DNA of 64,000 nt from the NCBI GenBank assembly GCA_945892985.1, contig CAMDDU010000004.1, positions 95,698 to 159,697 of the forward strand. Reading direction: 5' to 3'. Both the position numbers and the translations under genes were made by a program. Position 1 is the stretch's first letter; the number at the start of each line of letters is the position of its first letter. Positions 43,708-52,188 of this stretch are shown here, in pieces. The stretch comes from CAITSH01 sp945892985. Lineage in GTDB: Bacteria; Pseudomonadota; Gammaproteobacteria; Burkholderiales; SG8-39. The notes beneath the pieces are model-generated. The model did not search any database and was not told the origin of the DNA. It saw nothing but the letters and a program-made list of their open reading frames with translations.

Positions 43708-44679
43708 TTACTCCACTTTAAGGCCGGCTTTGCTTATGACCGTTTTCCAGGTCTTGATCTCTTCTTCGACGCGCCGGGTGAGTTCGGCCGGCGTGCTGGC
43801 AACGGCACGCGCACCCTGCGCGATAAAGGAGTCCTTGAGCCGCGGTTTATCGGCGGCGCGCATGATTTCCTGGTTAAGGCGCGCGACCACAGCCGCGGGC
43901 GTGCCCGCAGGCACCGCCACGCCCCACCAGTAGGACATGTCATAAGCCGGCACACCCGCCTCGACAAAGGTCGGCACATTGGGCAGCAAGGACGAGCGCT
44001 CCTTGCCCGAAACGGCAAAGCCCTGCACGCGGCCGCTGCGCACGTGCGCCATGCCGCTGGCGAGGCTGGCGATGGAAATGTCGAGGCGCCCGGCCACGAC
44101 CTCGGCGATGGATGCGGCCACACCCTTGAAGGGGATGTGGGTCATCTTGCTACCGGTGACGCTGAGGAAAAGTTCGGTCGCCAGATGGGCTGACGAACCC
44201 TGGCCGCCGGAGCCAAAAGTCAGTTCGCCGGGCTTGGCCTTGGCCAGATCGACCAAGGCCTTTACCGACTTTGCCGGCAGTTCCTGGCGCGCCACCATGA
44301 TGGATGGGGATTCGGCGATCTGGCTGACCTGGGTGAAATCCTTGAGCGGGTCGTAGGGCAGCTTGGTGTAGAGCCCCGCCGCCATGGCAAACGAGTTGTC
44401 GGTGAGCACCAGGGTGTAACCATCAGGCGCCGACTTGGCCACGATATCAAGGCCGAGCGTGCCACCGGCGCCGCTGCGGTTCTCGACAATAACCTGCTGG
44501 CCGAGTTGCTCGGTCAATTCGGCCGCCAGCGAACGGGCCGACAAATCGGTGAACGCCCCCGGCAGGTAAGGCACGACGATTTTCAGCGGTTTGGACGGCC
44601 ACGCGGTTTGCGCGCTCGCCGGCAGCACGGGCATTAATGCAATGGCCAGCGCCGCGGCAATCAGTGATCTGCTTAGCAT
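43708..44679 (-). CDS. Bug/TctC-type tripartite tricarboxylate receptor
   Basis: A 323-residue periplasmic binding protein. Signal peptide ends at LPASAQTAW. Family motifs: PLKIVVPYLPGAFTDLSAR, GQQVIVENRSGAGGTLG, KSAPDGYTLVL, KMTHIPFKGVAASIAEVVAGRLD, VPTFVEAGVPAYD. Such receptors bind carboxylates and feed TctAB or signalling systems; no TctAB is nearby. It is co-oriented with the amidohydrolase gene nine bases downstream, so they likely form one transcript. AAGGAG ribosome site. Confidence 0.92.
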   Translation of the reverse strand: MLSRSLIAAALAIALMPVLPASAQTAWPSKPLKIVVPYLPGAFTDLSARSLAAELTEQLGQQVIVENRSGAGGTLGLDIVAKSAPDGYTLVLTDNSFAMAAGLYTKLPYDPLKDFTQVSQIAESPSIMVARQELPAKSVKALVDLAKAKPGELTFGSGGQGSSAHLATELFLSVTGSKMTHIPFKGVAASIAEVVAGRLDISIASLASGMAHVRSGRVQGFAVSGKERSSLLPNVPTFVEAGVPAYDMSYWWGVAVPAGTPAAVVARLNQEIMRAADKPRLKDSFIAQGARAVASTPAELTRRVEEEIKTWKTVISKAGLKVE

Positions 44680-44694
44680 TTCGTCTCTCCTTGG

Positions 44695-44726
44695 GTATTG
44701 TTGTAATTAGGTGTTGTTGTAATTAA
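44695..44726. repeat. 16-bp tandem repeat
   Basis: Two copies of a 16-bp unit (GTATTGTTGTAATTAG and GTGTTGTTGTAATTAA) between the Bug gene and the signal-less binding protein gene. Confidence 0.7.
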
Positions 44727-45764
44727 TCATGCTGCGGCAGTCGCCGCAACAACGGTCTGCCAGCGTTCGGCCAGTCTGTCGCGCCGCGCCGTATCAAGAA
44801 ACGCATCGAAGCCCTGGTCAATGGCGATGGGCACACGCACGGCGCGGCCCAACTGCGCCGGTATGTTGCCTGCGGCGCGCAGCGGAAACAACTCGGATTC
44901 GCCCAGCCTCGCCTGCCCCGGCTCCGACAACAGGTAATCAAGAAATTTGCGCGCCGCCAGGGGGTGCGGCGCACTCACCGGCACAAAAGCAATGCGTGAC
45001 ACGGCCGTTTGCGCCATCGCGGTGGGGGCGACGGCGAGCCTGGCATGGGCGCGCAGGGCACGCAGCGCAAAAGCGCCGAGCACATGGTAGGCGAGCGCGG
45101 CACGGCCGCCGGCCACCTCGTCCACCAGCGGCGGGTTGGAGCCATACATGCGCGGCCGCGCGACGACCAGCGCACGCATGAACGCGTCGAAAACACCCTC
45201 ATCGGCGCTCTCGTGCAGCAGCGCAAGAAAACCCAGGCCGTTATTGGCGATGTCATAAGAGGCAAGCTTGCCGCGCAAGCCCTGCGGCGCGGCATGGAGC
45301 AGCGCCGTTATTTCGGCCAGCGAACCGGCCGGCGTGTTGGCCTCAAGCAGGTCGCGGTTAATGAGCGTGACCAACGGTTCAAGTGTTGTGGCAAAAGCCA
45401 TGTCGCGATAATTGGCCCATGCGGGGAACCCCGCCCCGGCCGCGCCCGGGCACGCTTGCGCATGGCCGGACTGCGCGAGATCCATCTGCAAGTCCATGGC
45501 CGAACTCCACAATACGTCGACCTCACCCCGCCCGCCTACCAGCGCATCCAGATAGCGCTGGTGCAGCGTGCCGCTGATGCCATCGACGAACGCGACCTCT
45601 ATGCCAGGGTGCTGCGCGGCAAAGCCGGCGAGCAGCGGTTCGCAAAAAGGCCTGAAGGCGGCGGAAAAGACGACCACCCTGCCCTCGTCGGCGCCGCCGT
45701 GTGTGGCAGCCTCAAGCATGGGCGTCGGCGATTGCGCGCCAGGCGGCGCCAGGCGCAGCCGCAT
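44727..45764 (-). CDS. ABC-type solute-binding protein (family 1) without a signal peptide
   Basis: A 345-residue protein with the fold of iron/thiamine/sulfate-type binding proteins: RVVVFSAAFRPFCEPLLAGFAAQHPGIEVAFVDG, DVLWSSAMDLQM, GKLASYDIANNGLGFLALL, ALAYHVLGAFALRAL, ARKFLDYLLSEPGQARLG. The first ~28 residues are Pro/Ala-rich and not hydrophobic, and a stop codon precedes the start in frame, so no signal peptide is encoded. No ABC permease or ATPase is near. It may be a cytoplasmic sensor, a decayed transporter part, or misannotated at its 5' end. Confidence 0.7.
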   Translation of the reverse strand: MRLRLAPPGAQSPTPMLEAATHGGADEGRVVVFSAAFRPFCEPLLAGFAAQHPGIEVAFVDGISGTLHQRYLDALVGGRGEVDVLWSSAMDLQMDLAQSGHAQACPGAAGAGFPAWANYRDMAFATTLEPLVTLINRDLLEANTPAGSLAEITALLHAAPQGLRGKLASYDIANNGLGFLALLHESADEGVFDAFMRALVVARPRMYGSNPPLVDEVAGGRAALAYHVLGAFALRALRAHARLAVAPTAMAQTAVSRIAFVPVSAPHPLAARKFLDYLLSEPGQARLGESELFPLRAAGNIPAQLGRAVRVPIAIDQGFDAFLDTARRDRLAERWQTVVAATAAA

Positions 45765-46074
45765 TGCATGAAAATCTTATCGGGGATGTTCGGATGACGG
45801 TGACTCCGCGGTGTACTGGCCGTGCCGGGGTAAGCGAGAGGCGTCGGCCTGCACGCCGCCTTGCACTTTTGCACTCGTGCACTGTTGCACTCTTGCTCTC
45901 TTATACGCTTGTCCATTTGCAACTTGTACGCCTGCAAACTTGTACATCTGCGCCCCTTCTGCACGGGGTTGGAAATGTTAGCGCCCAATGCTAACAATGT
46001 CCATCATCGTGGGAAAATTTACAATTATTCAAACGCCGGAAAACAGCCTGCGGCGCTTTGGTTAGAATGGCTGC
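45765..46074. other. IclR-side intergenic region with degenerate short repeats
   Basis: Holds a low-complexity stretch of TTGCACT-like and CTTGTAC-like units (about 45860-45950) and the palindrome at 45976-45996. No credible gene. Confidence 0.5.
45976..45996. promoter_or_regulatory. Perfect 21-bp palindromic operator candidate
   Basis: TGTTAGC-N7-GCTAACA, perfect arms, about 80 bp upstream of the IclR gene and about 210 bp upstream of the divergent binding-protein gene. Placement fits an operator for the IclR regulator or autoregulation. Confidence 0.6.
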
Positions 46075-46854
46075 ATGAACAGCCTGGAAAAAATGCTGAG
46101 CCTGCTCGACGTGTTCACGCCGGCGGCCCCGGTCTGGTCCACCGAGGACCTGATCCGCTATTCAGCTTGTTCCCGCTCCACCTGCTACCGCTACATCAAG
46201 GTGCTGCAAGGCGCCGGCTTCGTCACCCCCGTCGCCAAGGGCTCCTACATCCTGGGGCCGCGCATCATCGAGCTGGACCGCCACGTGCGCCTGTGTGACC
46301 CGGTCTATGCCGCCGGCGGCCCGCCGATGCGGCGCCTCGCCGCACGCACCGGTCACAGCGCCTTGCTGTGCGTGCTGTTCAGCGACACCGTCATGTGCGT
46401 GCGCGAGGAAATCGTCGCCGATGCGCCGGCGGGCCTGTTCAGCCGCGGACAAAAGCGCCCGCTGTTCTCCGGTGCCGCCTCCAAGGTGATCCTCGCCAAC
46501 CTTCCCGCCCACCAGCTGCGCAGCCTGTTCGCCAAACACCGCAAAAGCATCGCCGCCGCGGGACTCGGCGCCGACTGGGAAAGTTTCAGGAAGGCGCTGC
46601 GGCAAATCCGCCAGGACGGGTACTGCACCAGCAGCGGCGAGTTCCTGCAAGGCATCATCGGCGTCGCCGCGCCGCTGTTCAATGGCGCGGGCAATGTGCT
46701 TGGCAGCCTGGGCATCGCCATGGCGGCCTCGTCGGTCAAACGCGCCGAGTTGCCCGCGCTGGCCAAGTCGGTCATCAAGGCGGCGCAAGATGCCAGCGCA
46801 CGCATAGGCTCAGGCGAGCACGGCGTGGACCTGCCGGCGCGCGCAGTTGGTTAA
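46075..46854 (+). CDS. IclR family transcriptional regulator
   Basis: A 259-residue regulator. The N-terminal winged helix-turn-helix reads LEKMLSLLDVFTPAAPVWSTEDLIRYSACSRSTCYRYIKVLQGAGFV, and the C-terminal IclR effector domain contains RTGHSALLCVLF, GLFSRGQKRPLFSGAASKVILANL, QIRQDGYCTSSGEFLQGIIGVAAPLF. IclR proteins control catabolic operons for aromatic or carboxylic acids. It lies between divergent gene groups and is the only regulator in the 38-64 kb region. Confidence 0.9.
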   Translation: MNSLEKMLSLLDVFTPAAPVWSTEDLIRYSACSRSTCYRYIKVLQGAGFVTPVAKGSYILGPRIIELDRHVRLCDPVYAAGGPPMRRLAARTGHSALLCVLFSDTVMCVREEIVADAPAGLFSRGQKRPLFSGAASKVILANLPAHQLRSLFAKHRKSIAAAGLGADWESFRKALRQIRQDGYCTSSGEFLQGIIGVAAPLFNGAGNVLGSLGIAMAASSVKRAELPALAKSVIKAAQDASARIGSGEHGVDLPARAVG

Positions 46855-46880
46855 ACCAAGCGGAATAAGCGGCGACGCAT

Positions 46881-47840
46881 TTACTTTTCACGCATAGCCG
46901 GCTTTATCAGGCGCTGCCAGCGCGCGATGTCCTCGATTATGAATTTGCCAAAACGCTCGGGCGTGCCCCCTTCCGCATCGGTGCCGATGTCGGCGAGGCG
47001 CTGGCGGGTGTCGGGGTTGGCGAGGACGCGGTTGATCTCGACATTGAGCTTGGCGATGATGTCTTTTGGCGTGCCTGCGGGCGCCAGGATGCCGGTCCAT
47101 AAAGCGACATCAAAATTGCCGTAACCGGCTTCGGCAAACGTGGGTACCTCGGGAAGATTCGGCCGGCGTTTTTGCCCTGACACGGCGAGGCCGCGTATCG
47201 CGCCCGCCTTGACGTGTGAGATCAGCGTCGGCACCGTCAGGATCGTCATCTGCGTCTGCCCCCCGAGCACCGACACAATGCCCTGGCCGCCGCTCTGGAA
47301 TGGCACGTGCACGATATCAATGCCGTTCTGCATTTTGAACAATTCGGCGGCAAGAAACGCCACGCTTCCCAGGCCGGCTGAAGCGTAGTTGAGCACACCG
47401 GGCTTGGATTTTGCGAGCGCGACGAGTTCGGCAAGCGTTGTGGCCGGCACAGCCTTGGGCACCACAAACATCGTCGGCAGGGTGGCGGTGAAAATGACCG
47501 GCTCAAAATCCTTGAGGCTGTCATAGGGGAGCTTTTCGTGCAGTGCCGGATTGGCGCTAAAAGCGATATCGGCCATCAGGATGGTGTAGCCGTCGGGTGC
47601 TGCCTTGGCCACGCTGCCCGTACCTATGATGGCGCCGCCGCCCGGCCGGTTCTCGACCACAACCGGCTGGCCCAGGGCCTCGGCAAATCGCGGCGCAAGA
47701 AGCCTGCTTGTCGTATCGACGCTGCCGCCAGGGGCATAGGGTACGATCAGGCGGATGGGACGGTCCGGATATTTTTGCGCCAGCACCTGCCCGGCCATCG
47801 CCAAAAACACCAAACCTGCAATACACGCGATCTTGTTCAT
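46881..47840 (-). CDS. Bug/TctC-type tripartite tricarboxylate receptor
   Basis: A 319-residue periplasmic receptor with AAGGAG ribosome site. Signal peptide ends near GQVLAQKYP. Motifs: PIRLIVPYAPGGSVDTTSR, GQPVVVENRPGGGAIIGTG, KAAPDGYTILMAD, IVHVPFQSGGQGIVSVLGG, VPTFAEAGYGNFD. The Gly-rich second loop and PFQSGG differ from the other receptors here, so the ligand probably differs. It is placed 3' to the IclR gene (convergent). Confidence 0.92.
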   Translation of the reverse strand: MNKIACIAGLVFLAMAGQVLAQKYPDRPIRLIVPYAPGGSVDTTSRLLAPRFAEALGQPVVVENRPGGGAIIGTGSVAKAAPDGYTILMADIAFSANPALHEKLPYDSLKDFEPVIFTATLPTMFVVPKAVPATTLAELVALAKSKPGVLNYASAGLGSVAFLAAELFKMQNGIDIVHVPFQSGGQGIVSVLGGQTQMTILTVPTLISHVKAGAIRGLAVSGQKRRPNLPEVPTFAEAGYGNFDVALWTGILAPAGTPKDIIAKLNVEINRVLANPDTRQRLADIGTDAEGGTPERFGKFIIEDIARWQRLIKPAMREK

Positions 47841-47905
47841 ATTTTTCTCCTTGTTATATGCGCTCTGTCAAAGGCGGCGCGTCTTATGCGGCCGTCCTCG
47901 TCCTG

Positions 47906-47965
47906 ATTGATATAAAGATTGATATAAAGATTGATATAAAAATTGATACAAAGATTGACACAAAC
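47906..47965. repeat. Five-unit 12-bp tandem repeat
   Basis: Unit ATTGATATAAAG, five copies with increasing drift, in the gap upstream of the Bug gene. It is AT-rich and may affect the promoter of the Bug gene. Confidence 0.85.
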
Positions 47966-48019
47966 GTGGTGCCAACTTGGCAGCACTTTGCACCAACGCC
48001 CATAGGCCCGAACACGGGA

Positions 48020-49747
48020 TTAAATCTCCGGAATGACACCACCGGCAATGTGTTCGGCGGCCAGAAAGCCAAACGTCATCGCCGGACCAAGATTGGAACC
48101 GGGGCCCGGATAGCTGCCGCCAAATATTGGCGCCATATCCGTGCCCACCGCATATAGACCCGCAATGGCCTCGTCCCGGGCATCTAGAACCCGGGCATGC
48201 CGGTCTGTCTTTACGGCGGTAAAAGTGCCAAGGTCGCCCGGCAAAACACGTACGGCATAGAACGGTGCCGACGCGATGGGTGCGAGGCAGGGATTGGGTC
48301 CGCGACCATGTGAGGGGTCGCCATGGTAGCGGTTGTAGACGTTGCTGCCACGGCCGAATTCAGCGTCAATGCCGGTCAAGGCAAAGCCGTTAAAACGCGC
48401 CACGGTCTCCTCCAGTACGGCGACCTCAATACCCGTCTGCCGGGCCAGCTCGGCTATCGTCGCGCCGCACTTGAGGTAGCCGCTGCGCACGTAAGGCCGC
48501 AATGGCACGGGAAAGGGCTTGGCAATCCCCAGCCCGTAACGCCGTATGAAGGTCGCATCGCAGATGAACCAGGCGATTGCGGGCCGCGTGGCAAGCGGCG
48601 CATGCAGCATGCCATGCACAAAATCATGGTAGGAGTTGCTCTCGTTGACAAACCGCCGCCCCGCAACCGTCACCGCGATCACACCGGGTTTGCCGCGCTC
48701 GAAACTGTGCGGATAAACGCCGAAGCCGCCATTGCGATAAGCCACCCGCGACACCGGCATCCAGGAGCCCGCGCTACTGCAACTTTCATCGATCGCACCG
48801 CCGGCCGCCACCGCCATGCGCAATCCATCGCCGGTGTTACCCGGTGCCGCCAGGGAATAGTGCTCGCCCTCTGCCGGTGCGTGCGGATAGAGGCGCTGGC
48901 GCAACTGCGGGTCGTGCGGAAAACCACCGGCGGCGCACACCACAGCCCGGCGCGCGCTGATGGTGACGCTGCGCCCCTCGCGCATCACGAGCGCCCCGAT
49001 GACGCGGCCTTCGCTCAAGCAAAGACGCGTCGCGGGCGCGCGCAGCCACAAGGGAATACCAAGATCAAACGCGGTCTTGGCCAGGCGCGCAACGAGTGCG
49101 TTGCCGCTCATCAACAGCATGTCACGGCCGTGCAACAGGACATCGGTGGCATGCTTGCAGATGCGCCCTGCCACGTACAAGGCCGATCGCACCGAACGCA
49201 AGGCGTTGGAGAAATGGCGGAAGTCCGGGCCAGAACCCACCTTCAGACCAAACAGTGTGAGTTCACGCACCGGTGGCCGCAGCTGCGCCAATCGCGCGCC
49301 CAGCGCACGGCCGTCGAAGGGCGCCGCGCAGATGGCGCGCCCGCCAGGCAGCGCACCGGGTTGTTCCGGGTGGTAATCCGGATAGTCGCGTCCAAGCAAA
49401 AACGCCACCGCCGTTTCACGTTCGAAGAACGACACCATGCGCGGGCCATTTTCAAGAAATGCGTCGACGCGCGCCGGGTCATACGATGCGCCCACTTCCG
49501 CCTTGAGATAGGCGCGTGCGGCATCGCGCGAGTCGGCGATACCGGCCCGCTGTGCCGGCGGGCTGCACGGAATCCACAACCACCCGCCGGACAGGGCCGT
49601 GGTGCCGCCAAAGCAGGCTTCCTTCTCGATCATCAGCACATCAAGGCCAAGCTTGCGCGCGGTAATGGCCGCGGCAAAACCGCCGGCACCGCTGCCGATC
49701 ACCAGCACATCACATTCGAGCTTTTCGTCGTTCCCGACCCCGCTCAT
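48020..49747 (-). CDS. FAD-dependent dehydrogenase (3-ketosteroid dehydrogenase/fumarate reductase flavoprotein family)
   Basis: A flavoprotein of about 575 residues. FAD site: CDVLVIGSGAGGFAAAITARKLGLDVLMIEKE, then GGTTALSGGWLWIP. The C-terminus GLYAVGTDMAPIFGGSYPGPGSNLGPAMTFGFLAAEHIAGG closely follows the KSTD pattern. VVCAAGGFPHD is present. A steroid substrate is not implied: this family also acts on other unsaturated acids. The start at 49747 has GAGGG just upstream; 49765 is an alternative. It follows the TIM-barrel gene closely, so likely same operon. Confidence 0.88.
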   Translation of the reverse strand: MSGVGNDEKLECDVLVIGSGAGGFAAAITARKLGLDVLMIEKEACFGGTTALSGGWLWIPCSPPAQRAGIADSRDAARAYLKAEVGASYDPARVDAFLENGPRMVSFFERETAVAFLLGRDYPDYHPEQPGALPGGRAICAAPFDGRALGARLAQLRPPVRELTLFGLKVGSGPDFRHFSNALRSVRSALYVAGRICKHATDVLLHGRDMLLMSGNALVARLAKTAFDLGIPLWLRAPATRLCLSEGRVIGALVMREGRSVTISARRAVVCAAGGFPHDPQLRQRLYPHAPAEGEHYSLAAPGNTGDGLRMAVAAGGAIDESCSSAGSWMPVSRVAYRNGGFGVYPHSFERGKPGVIAVTVAGRRFVNESNSYHDFVHGMLHAPLATRPAIAWFICDATFIRRYGLGIAKPFPVPLRPYVRSGYLKCGATIAELARQTGIEVAVLEETVARFNGFALTGIDAEFGRGSNVYNRYHGDPSHGRGPNPCLAPIASAPFYAVRVLPGDLGTFTAVKTDRHARVLDARDEAIAGLYAVGTDMAPIFGGSYPGPGSNLGPAMTFGFLAAEHIAGGVIPEI

Positions 49748-49766
49748 GTCGCCCTCGATGGCCATT

Positions 49767-50573
49767 TCAAGCGCCCAGGATACGACGCATGCCCGCAAGA
49801 GCGCGGCGGGCACGCTCAAGCGGCGTCAGATCGGAATAAGCGCCAGGCACTTCGAGACTGAGGGGTATGTCCGCGGGCAATGCACTGACAAGCTCTGCCA
49901 GCGGCAACCCGCCCTCGCCCGGATAGAGCCGGCCATACCGTGCCTCACGCGGCAGATCCGCCTCTGGCGGACGTGCGGCCGGGGCATCGCAAAGCTGCGC
50001 ATAGGATAAAAGCCCGGGGGCGATGCCCCGTATGGACTGCGCCGTACCGCCTGATCGGTCCAGATGCAGTGCATCGACACAAATGCCGATGTTGGCATGC
50101 CCCACGCTGTGCGCCATGCGCGCCGCGTCCTCTATCGTCGCCATCATCCGGAACGCCATGAATTCGAGCATGGGCTTGATACCGAAACGGCCGCTGGTTT
50201 CACACAGCTCGGCAAGCTTGTCCACCACCCTTTTATCCTCGGCCTTGCCGTGTTCACCCAAGGCACCCGATGTGCACAACATGAACCTGGCACCCAGCTC
50301 GGCGCCAAACTCCATGGCTGGAATCATCGCCTTGATGTCGGTATCCGGCCAGAAGCGAAACACCTCAATGTCCAACAGCGTCAGCCCTGAAGATTGCATG
50401 CGCCGCTTGATCTCCCTTTGCATTGCGGCATCGGCCATGATGTCGGCATCCGTCTCCATCACCGGCCGCAGGCGCAGTCCGACCGAGTCAAAGCCGGCGG
50501 CGGCCGCAGCCTCTATCTGCTCAAGCGCGGACGCGGGCAGCACGGTCAGGGGCGCGAGCGAGAGCGGGTTCAA
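49767..50573 (-). CDS. Sugar phosphate isomerase/epimerase-like TIM-barrel protein
   Basis: A 268-residue AP_endonuc_2/xylose-isomerase-like barrel with IEAAAAAGFDSVGLRLRP, LLDIEVFRF, FGIKPMLEFMAFRMMATIEDAARMAHSVGHANIGICVDALHLDRSGG and LYPGEGGLPLAELVSAL. Metal ligands are suggested by LEF (Glu), VDALH (Asp, His) and SLEVPG (Glu). It overlaps the Ldh-type gene by four bases. The substrate is unknown; related proteins isomerise keto acids or dehydroshikimate. Confidence 0.85.
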   Translation of the reverse strand: MNPLSLAPLTVLPASALEQIEAAAAAGFDSVGLRLRPVMETDADIMADAAMQREIKRRMQSSGLTLLDIEVFRFWPDTDIKAMIPAMEFGAELGARFMLCTSGALGEHGKAEDKRVVDKLAELCETSGRFGIKPMLEFMAFRMMATIEDAARMAHSVGHANIGICVDALHLDRSGGTAQSIRGIAPGLLSYAQLCDAPAARPPEADLPREARYGRLYPGEGGLPLAELVSALPADIPLSLEVPGAYSDLTPLERARRALAGMRRILGA

Positions 50574-51586
50574 GCCGAGCCCATCGCCAGCAAAGCTGCA
50601 TAAACCCGGCGCTCCAGCAACACCCCTTCCACCGTACGCAGTTCCCGTTCGCGAAACGCGCGTTCCGACGGAATGCGTATTTCATCGACGCCCGGTTGTC
50701 GCGGCATCGCCTTGATCTTGGTCACCAACTCGGCAAGCTGCTGTTTGAACTGGCCTGCGGGCATCAGCAGGTCGGGCGTAAACACCACAAACAGGTAACC
50801 AAAATCAAACACCTCGCCATGGCGGCGTTTCGATCCGGCGAGCAGGCCCAGCGCCTGAATCATGAAAGACAGGCCATAGCCCTTGTGCCCGCCAAAGGGC
50901 AGCACCCCGCCCTTGGAAATTTCCACCGCCGAACGCGTCGGATGACCCATTGCGTCCAGGCCGACATCCTCGGCAAAGTCTTCGCCCAGAAAGGCCTTGA
51001 GCACGACCTCGCCCCACATCGTCGCACCCGTGCCCATGTCAAAAATGATCGGGTGCGGATCTGAGGGCACGGCGATTGCAAGCGGGTTGGTGCCAAGGGC
51101 GGGACGCGTCGCGCCGCTTGGCACCACCATCCCGCCGCCACTCGCAACATGGATGCCGATGAATCCGGCGCGCGCTATTTTTTCCAGGTAATAGGCATTA
51201 CGCCCGCTATGCCAGGTGTTATTGACGCCGACAATGGCCACGCCGGAAGCACGCGCCTTTTCAATGGCGATTTGCGCGCCGCGATGGACTGCGACATAGC
51301 CGGGGTTGTTGCCGCCATCAACGACCGCCGAAACCGGGGTTTCGAAACTGATCGATACCGGTGTGCGCGGGTCCTGCAGTTCGGGCGTGTCGGCAATGGC
51401 AAGAATGCGCGGCAATCCGGCAAACGGATACCCGCAAAGCATGGCATCGACAAGATGCGCGACCACGGTCTGTGCGTGTTCTTCGGCCAGCCCCAACGAA
51501 AGCAAAGCCCGGTAGCCCAAATCGCGCGCCGCGTCCGCTGACAGGCGGACAGGATCGGTGATGACGCGGTCACTCGCATTTTTCAT
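50570..51586 (-). CDS. Ldh family malate/lactate-type dehydrogenase
   Basis: A 338-residue NAD(P)-dependent dehydrogenase of the Ldh2 fold: YRALLSLGLAEEHAQTVVAHLVDAMLCGYPFAGLPRI, VVDGGNNPGYVAVHRGAQIAIEKA, VGVNNTWHSGRNAYYLEKIA, LGTNPLAIAVPSDPHPIIFDMGTG, GGHKGYGLSFMIQALG. The usual DSHG motif near residue 45 reads YPFAG here, so one catalytic-region His is missing, while the second (TWHSG) is present. It starts a coupled set with the TIM-barrel and flavoprotein genes. Confidence 0.85.
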   Translation of the reverse strand: MKNASDRVITDPVRLSADAARDLGYRALLSLGLAEEHAQTVVAHLVDAMLCGYPFAGLPRILAIADTPELQDPRTPVSISFETPVSAVVDGGNNPGYVAVHRGAQIAIEKARASGVAIVGVNNTWHSGRNAYYLEKIARAGFIGIHVASGGGMVVPSGATRPALGTNPLAIAVPSDPHPIIFDMGTGATMWGEVVLKAFLGEDFAEDVGLDAMGHPTRSAVEISKGGVLPFGGHKGYGLSFMIQALGLLAGSKRRHGEVFDFGYLFVVFTPDLLMPAGQFKQQLAELVTKIKAMPRQPGVDEIRIPSERAFRERELRTVEGVLLERRVYAALLAMGSA

Positions 51587-51682
51587 GCCGCAAAGATAAC
51601 TGAAGTGTCATTTAATCGCAATTAACGGGATTTATTTACCTTCTGAATTGGATGATAATCACGCCACAGAAAAGGAGATTCG

Positions 51683-51745
51683 ATGCAAAAACGCCAACCC
51701 GGCCGCGCCCATTGCCGGCGCCGCCAATGCGGGCCAGCCCGATGA
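51683..51745 (+). other. Short 20-codon frame with a strong ribosome site
   Basis: AAAAGGAG followed by ATG begins a 20-codon frame (MQKRQPGRAHCRR…) out of frame with the CMD-like gene downstream. It could be a leader peptide, or it could mark a frameshift at the 5' end of that gene. No family assignment is possible. Confidence 0.3.
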
Positions 51746-51818
51746 CCGGATTGCGGCCACCCAACTGCAACTGCATGCCCAAGCAATGATTGTTTTACAA
51801 GAGACAAGAGGCCAGCGC

Positions 51819-52139
51819 ATGACACCGTTAAACCCCACACCCACCACACGTCTGGCCGAAGTCTCACCCGAGGGTGCGGACAGCTTTCGCAAACTGCGCG
51901 AACAGATGCTGCAAGCGGGCCCGCTGGACAACACCACCTGCGAGCTCATCGTCATCAGCGGATTCGCCCAGCTCGGGTGGGAATCATCCTTCAAGATCCA
52001 CGCAATACGACTGGTGCGTGCGAACGTGGCCAAAGCCGTGCTACAGCATGCGGTCATGGCGCCTTTGGGCGCCACGACCGTCGTCTACCAGGTGGCCCTG
52101 GCGCTCAAATGGATAGACGAGCTCTACGCCGAAACATGA
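51819..52139 (+). CDS. Small carboxymuconolactone decarboxylase-like protein
   Basis: A protein of about 106 residues from MTPLNPTPTTRLAEVSPEGADSF: an all-helical CMD fold with GPLDNTTCELIVISGFAQLGWESSFKIHAIRLVRANVAKAVLQHAVMAPLGATTVVYQVALALKWIDE. The CxxC redox pair is missing (WESSFKIH). An open frame reaches back to 51648, but the part before 51819 looks unlike the family. It is divergent from the Ldh-type gene. Confidence 0.7.
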   Translation: MTPLNPTPTTRLAEVSPEGADSFRKLREQMLQAGPLDNTTCELIVISGFAQLGWESSFKIHAIRLVRANVAKAVLQHAVMAPLGATTVVYQVALALKWIDELYAET

Positions 52140-52188
52140 GCCGCTTCGCCGATTGAGGGCGCGAACAAGGCTTGTGGCTGTTCTGCGC

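Noticed and set aside
48323..49861. 512-codon plus-strand frame
   Set aside because: It lies opposite the clearly recognisable flavoprotein gene and has no family motifs; a GC-driven shadow frame.
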